This document shows, one piece after another, positions 6,219 to 6,241 of a stretch of 6,241 bases of DNA; position 1 is the first letter of the stretch, and every line of letters starts with the position of its first letter. The notes beneath the pieces were generated by a model. It was not told where the DNA came from. It made no database searches and saw only the letters and a program-made list of their open reading frames with translations. The translations under genes were made by a program, and so were the position numbers. Origin of the DNA: UBA4416 sp046345275 (lineage in GTDB: Bacteria > Bacteroidota > Bacteroidia > B-17B0 > Aurantibacillaceae); assembly GCA_046345275.1 (NCBI GenBank), contig JBKDJY010000099.1:1-6241 (forward strand), written 5' to 3'.

Positions 6219-6241
6219 ATCTGTTTTCGTTCATTTATCCA

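Noticed and set aside
6128..6241. tRNA gene or integron attC site
   Set aside because: No cloverleaf with a T-loop GTTCRA motif is found on either strand, and the hairpin arms GGTTTGT/ACAAACC lack the GTTRRRY/RYYYAAC boxes of attC sites.

Overview
The window looks like a piece of an AT-rich Bacteroidota chromosome, probably a free-living, Flavobacteriia- or Sphingobacteriia-like lineage. The evidence is a large secreted protein ending in a gliding-motility-associated (type B) C-terminal sorting domain, which is read by the type IX secretion system (T9SS) known only from this phylum. Further support comes from SprB-like repeats, a lamin-tail-domain secreted protein, A-rich leaders without clear Shine-Dalgarno sequences, and low G+C (about one third by eye).

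Layout. Positions 1-62 form a long imperfect hairpin. It is followed by the 3' part of an iron-sulfur L-serine dehydratase (sdaA) whose reading frame is open from 86 to 1264 but has no start codon before 317. The N-terminal part of the enzyme is missing, so the gene is broken or the sequence joins unrelated DNA near 110-155. A 382-bp gap (1265-1646) holds two perfect inverted repeats (1497-1526 and 1569-1600) and weakly supported small ORFs on both strands.

Three same-strand genes follow with gaps of only 14 and 6 bp and probably form one operon. They are a 1117-residue T9SS-exported surface protein (1647-5000), a free-standing 111-residue LytTR DNA-binding protein (5015-5350) and a 256-residue secreted lamin-tail-domain protein (5357-6127). 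The first and third act outside the cell; the second would act on DNA. The simplest reading is a surface-protein operon carrying its own small regulator, but the regulatory link is inferred from position only.

The last 114 bp (6128-6241) have no recognised gene and contain two small dyads. I see no CRISPR array, tRNA, rRNA, transposase or integrase. There is no clear new biochemical system here. The LytTR-in-surface-operon arrangement and the hairpin-rich leader are the parts most worth a second look.
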